Of a DNA stretch of 64,000 nucleotides, positions 62,017 through 64,000 are shown piece by piece. Under the pieces are notes generated by a model that worked only from the letters and a program-made list of their open reading frames with translations, searched no databases and was not told the origin of the DNA. Position numbers and translations under genes: made by a program. Source of the DNA: Synechococcus sp. C9 (GTDB lineage Bacteria; Cyanobacteriota; Cyanobacteriia; Gloeomargaritales; Gloeomargaritaceae); contig NZ_JALAAD010000001.1 in assembly GCF_022984075.1 (NCBI RefSeq), positions 62,001 through 126,000 of the forward strand. The letters are read 5' to 3'. How positions within the stretch are numbered: position 1 is the stretch's first letter; each line of letters begins with the position of its first letter.

Positions 62017-62169
62017 ATGGACAATCAAGATCGCAATGTTTGGAGTTGGGGTTTTACCGCCGGTGCCGAAAACTGGAATGGTCGTTTGGCGATGCTGGGC
62101 TTTGTTTCCGCTTTGATTGTGGAAGCCATTAGTGGTAAAGGTGTACTGCACTTTTTGGGGTTGATGTAG
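62017..62169 (+). CDS. High-light-inducible protein (one-helix Hlip)
   Basis: A 50-residue protein, too short for a routine length cut-off: [20 protein letters not shown] then [20 protein letters not shown] and [10 protein letters not shown]. The [12 protein letters not shown] core is the chlorophyll-binding motif of LHC-like one-helix proteins. Hlips bind chlorophyll and zeaxanthin and protect photosystem assembly under strong light. A CAGGAG ribosome site precedes the ATG. A hairpin follows the stop. Confidence 0.93.
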   Translation: MDNQDRNVWSWGFTAGAENWNGRLAMLGFVSALIVEAISGKGVLHFLGLM

Positions 62170-62179
62170 TTTTGAGCTG

Positions 62180-62205
62180 GGGGATTCTCGCAGTGGGGAG
62201 TCCCC
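62180..62205 (+). terminator. Hairpin after the hli gene
   Basis: GGGGATTCTC pairs with GGGAGTCCCC-type bases (two G-T pairs) around GCAGTG. It lacks a T-run, so it may be an attenuating or stabilising structure as much as a terminator. Confidence 0.5.
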
Positions 62206-62268
62206 TATTCCATGAAAACTAAGGCTTTAGCGTGAACATAATCTAAAGTAGTGAGATCAGGACACCTC

Positions 62269-62931
62269 ATGGCGATTTTTGGCTTTGGTAAAAAAGTGAT
62301 GCTCCCTCAGCCGGAGGAGGCTTTACCCGGTCGTCCTACCCCCATGCCCGTGCCGGAAAACCATTATGTAAATGGTTCTCGGTTGACCCCACCGTTTCCT
62401 GAGGGAATGGAATTGGCGATGTTTGGCATGGGCTGTTTTTGGGGAGCGGAGCGGAAGTTTTGGCAAATGCCGGGGGTGTACAGTACGGCGGTGGGCTATG
62501 CCGCTGGGTTTACGCCTAATCCCACCTATCAGGAAGTGTGTACGGGGATGACGGGGCACAATGAGGTGGTGCGGGTGGTCTTTGACCCCCAACAGGTCAG
62601 TTACAGCGATTTGCTCAAAACCTTCTGGGAAAGCCACAATCCCACCCAGGGGATGCGCCAAGGTAATGATGTGGGAACGCAATACCGTTCGGGTATTTAT
62701 GTGTACTCTCCCCAGCAGAGGGAATTGGCAGAACAATCTCGGGATGCTTACCAAAAGGTACTCAGTGCCGCTGGGTATGGTGCCATCACCACGGAAATTT
62801 TGGATGCCCCGGAGTTTTACTACGCCGAAGCCTACCACCAGCAATATCTAGCGAAAAATCCGGGGGGCTACTGCGGTTTGGGGGGTACGGGAATTGCTTG
62901 TCCCGTGGGTGTCACCGCCGCCCAAGGTTAA
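62269..62931 (+). CDS. msrA: Peptide-methionine (S)-S-oxide reductase MsrA
   Basis: A 220-residue MsrA. The catalytic loop GMGCFWGAE places the nucleophile at C56; conserved [21 protein letters not shown] and QYRSGIYVY follow. The C-terminal [13 protein letters not shown] gives resolving cysteines. It repairs oxidised methionine. The N-terminal 40 residues are longer than the bacterial minimum. ATG 62269 follows AGGACACC. Confidence 0.94.
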   Translation: MAIFGFGKKVMLPQPEEALPGRPTPMPVPENHYVNGSRLTPPFPEGMELAMFGMGCFWGAERKFWQMPGVYSTAVGYAAGFTPNPTYQEVCTGMTGHNEVVRVVFDPQQVSYSDLLKTFWESHNPTQGMRQGNDVGTQYRSGIYVYSPQQRELAEQSRDAYQKVLSAAGYGAITTEILDAPEFYYAEAYHQQYLAKNPGGYCGLGGTGIACPVGVTAAQG

Positions 62932-62955
62932 GCTAATATAGGAATCTGTGCGTGT

Positions 62956-63027
62956 GGCTCAGTAGCTCAGCGGTAGAGCAGGGGACTCATAAGCCCTTGG
63001 TCGCGTGTTCAAATCACGCCTGAGCCA
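62956..63027 (+). tRNA. tRNA-Met (CAT), elongator type
   Basis: Perfect acceptor stem GGCTCAG / CTGAGCC, D arm GCTC...GAGC, anticodon loop CTCATAA, T arm with TTCAAAT. The anticodon stem has one A-G mismatch and one G-T pair. Discriminator A, no CCA. The lack of three G-C pairs in the anticodon stem argues against an initiator. A tRNA-Ile (lysidine) reading of CAT cannot be excluded. Confidence 0.92.
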
Positions 63028-63180
63028 TTTCCTTATAACCCCATCATCATAAGACTCTTAGCCTTACCTATGTACTCGTAAAGTACATCGTTATTCAGAG
63101 ACCACTTCACCAAAAATAGGGGCTAGAAGGCGCAAGAATCGGCTATGGTGGACTGAAAAGTAGTCCAGATTTAGTCCAAG

Positions 63181-63255
63181 ATGGCAGAGCAGGAGACTGG
63201 AATAGAAGTCAAAATCACCGAGGTCAACCAGAGACTGAAGCTATGGCAATCCTAA
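63181..63255 (+). pseudogene. N-terminal stub of a possible phage-type integrase
   Basis: ATG at 63181 opens MAEQETGIEVKITEVNQRLK then LWQS and a stop created in the MITE. VNQRLK near the N-terminus resembles cyanobacterial tyrosine integrases that begin with a short EVNxRLK helix. It lies 154 bases behind a tRNA gene, a favoured attachment site. Identification is tentative. Confidence 0.35.
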
Positions 63256-63342
63256 TTGAGAGTGGAACAGGGGTCGCAGGGGCACCGTCCCCGTATTTGG
63301 TTCTGGAGAATTGCTGTTTGTTAATCAAGCAGGATTGCTATA
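63242..63342 (+). repeat. MITE-like repeat, family A
   Basis: TATGGCAATCCTAATTGAGA at left and CAAGCAGGATTGCTATA at right, around GGTCGCAGGGGCACCGTCCC. Its left end overlaps the integrase-like stub and its right TATA touches the IS. Confidence 0.86.
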
Positions 63343-64000
63343 TAGAACCCATTTGAGATTTCAAGGAGGAGATGCGAGACGCTTCAACATAAGGCGAATA
63401 AATTTAGTGACGGCATGGGTCAGAGTTCGTTCAAAGTTCTTGACCAGACTCTTGCACCGCTCCATCCAAGCATGGGATCGCTCAATCACCCACCTAGCTG
63501 TCACGGGCACAAAGCCTGATTTCTTTTGTTTTGACGGCTTCGTTGACATTTCAAAGCGGATTTTGGTCATAATTTGTGGATAAATCTGCCCCAATTTTTG
63601 ATTAAAAAGTTAATATGATACCCCCGGTCTAACAAAATCGTAATTTTGGGAATCGTCACCGGCTTAGCCCTGAAATAATCCATATTTAGGGTCAACATTT
63701 CCACTAATCCCACATCATCCGGTACATTGGCAGGCGTACAATGAGTGAAAAAAGGAAACCCAAGGGTATCGACAGCCAGATGTCGCTTGATACCATGAGT
63801 GGCTTTATAAAAACAATATCCTTTAGCATCAATACTCGCATTACAAGTATTTTTTACCGCTTGGGAGTCAACGATGATTAGGGTTGTCCATTGGGATTTT
63901 TTTTTACAGTCTTTTAAGTAGTTATGGGATACAGTTGAACCCCGTTTGCCGTAGGTCAATCATGCTGAGGTTTTAGAATAATCAAGACTTTTTGTATCCT
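63343..64000 (-). mobile_element. IS5-family insertion sequence, running off the window
   Basis: The right end starts near TAGAACCCATTTGAGATTTC directly after a family A MITE. The left end lies beyond base 64000 or at it. A scar of the same element is at 38.96 kb. Confidence 0.75.
63361..63959 (-). pseudogene. IS5-type transposase, frameshifted
   Basis: Two overlapping minus-strand frames together give a DDE transposase: the first part (63959-63567) has the first Asp in IIVDSQAVKNT, HGIKRHLAVDTLGFPF and the second Asp in ILLDRGYHINFL; the second (63594-63361) has TARWVIERSHAWMERC with the Glu. A shift in ATCAAAAATTGG separates them. The N-terminal part upstream of KSQWTTLIIVDSQ is also broken near an A run. 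It may be a dead gene, or use programmed frameshifting as some IS elements do. Confidence 0.82.

Noticed and set aside
1-64000. Known cyanobacterial biomineralisation gene (calcyanin) or a secondary-metabolite cluster
   Set aside because: No glycine-zipper triple repeat protein and no NRPS/PKS modules are present; the lone ketoacyl synthase is single-domain.

Overview
The window is a stretch of cyanobacterial chromosome. Several families found almost only in cyanobacteria and plastids support this: Ycf35, Ycf46 and Ycf51, SipA (NblS-interacting), DUF3288, DUF3370, DUF2811, a small Trp-rich protein (TIGR02450), an SLH-domain iron-uptake-type porin, carotene isomerase CrtH, a one-helix high-light-inducible protein, glycolate dehydrogenase subunit GlcE and a CpcE/CpcF-like HEAT-repeat protein. 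Most of the DNA is moderately GC-rich with many C/G runs. The GH38 gene, the cellulose-synthase/HlyD pair, deoC-cobJ and the rfb genes look more AT-rich by eye. I cannot name the species; a unicellular, early-branching or thermophilic-type lineage is plausible but unproven.

Layout. 0-5 kb: 3' end of asnS, mrp, a HEAT-repeat lyase-like gene, a receiver-kinase fusion, an alpha/beta hydrolase and rpsN. 5.2-9.4 kb: a tightly overlapped unit sipA-DUF3288-cbiT-GH38 mannosidase. 9.4-14.4 kb: DUF3370 protein, then hlyD and a cellulose-synthase-like gene with a PilZ domain. 14.7-20.4 kb: ridA, Nudix, hisIE, glcE, a helically phased cluster of DnaA boxes (18.1 kb), DUF2811, a GT9 transferase, a pilin-like protein and phhB. 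20.5-32.2 kb: porin, tandem Uma2 nucleases, DRTGG protein, MBL protein, a site-2-protease homologue without zinc histidines, an iron-type alcohol dehydrogenase, and a PilG/PilH-like pair with ycf51. 32.3-38.5 kb: ABC ATPase, hslO, deoC, fused cbiG-cobJ, a ketoacyl synthase, trmB, tRNA-Val. 39.2-41.5 kb: rfbA-rfbC-rfbD, behind a region with an IS scar. 41.5-45.5 kb: a mobile-element-rich zone holding two kinds of MITE-like repeat, a stand-alone tnpB element and the C-terminal remnant of a class D beta-lactamase gene. 45.6-48 kb: the RHH-ycf46-ycf35 operon with a clear terminator. 48-57 kb: endonuclease V, a TVP38-like membrane protein, pilM-N-O-Q, ftsH and a Crp/Fnr regulator. 57.5-64 kb: DUF4090-like, TPR, comM, crtH, hli, msrA, tRNA-Met, an integrase-like stub, a MITE and a broken IS5-type transposase running off the end.

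How parts fit. Photosynthesis and stress functions (SipA, Hli, CrtH, Ycf35/46, MsrA, FtsH, GlcE) and surface or motility functions (pilMNOQ, PilG/PilH-like regulators, cellulose synthase with HlyD, rfb sugars) dominate. At least three families of small non-coding inverted-repeat elements fill almost every long intergenic gap. The most distinctive signals are the phased DnaA-box array away from any dnaA or dnaN in view, chains of MITEs sharing TATA junctions, and several decayed genes recognisable only from residual translation.
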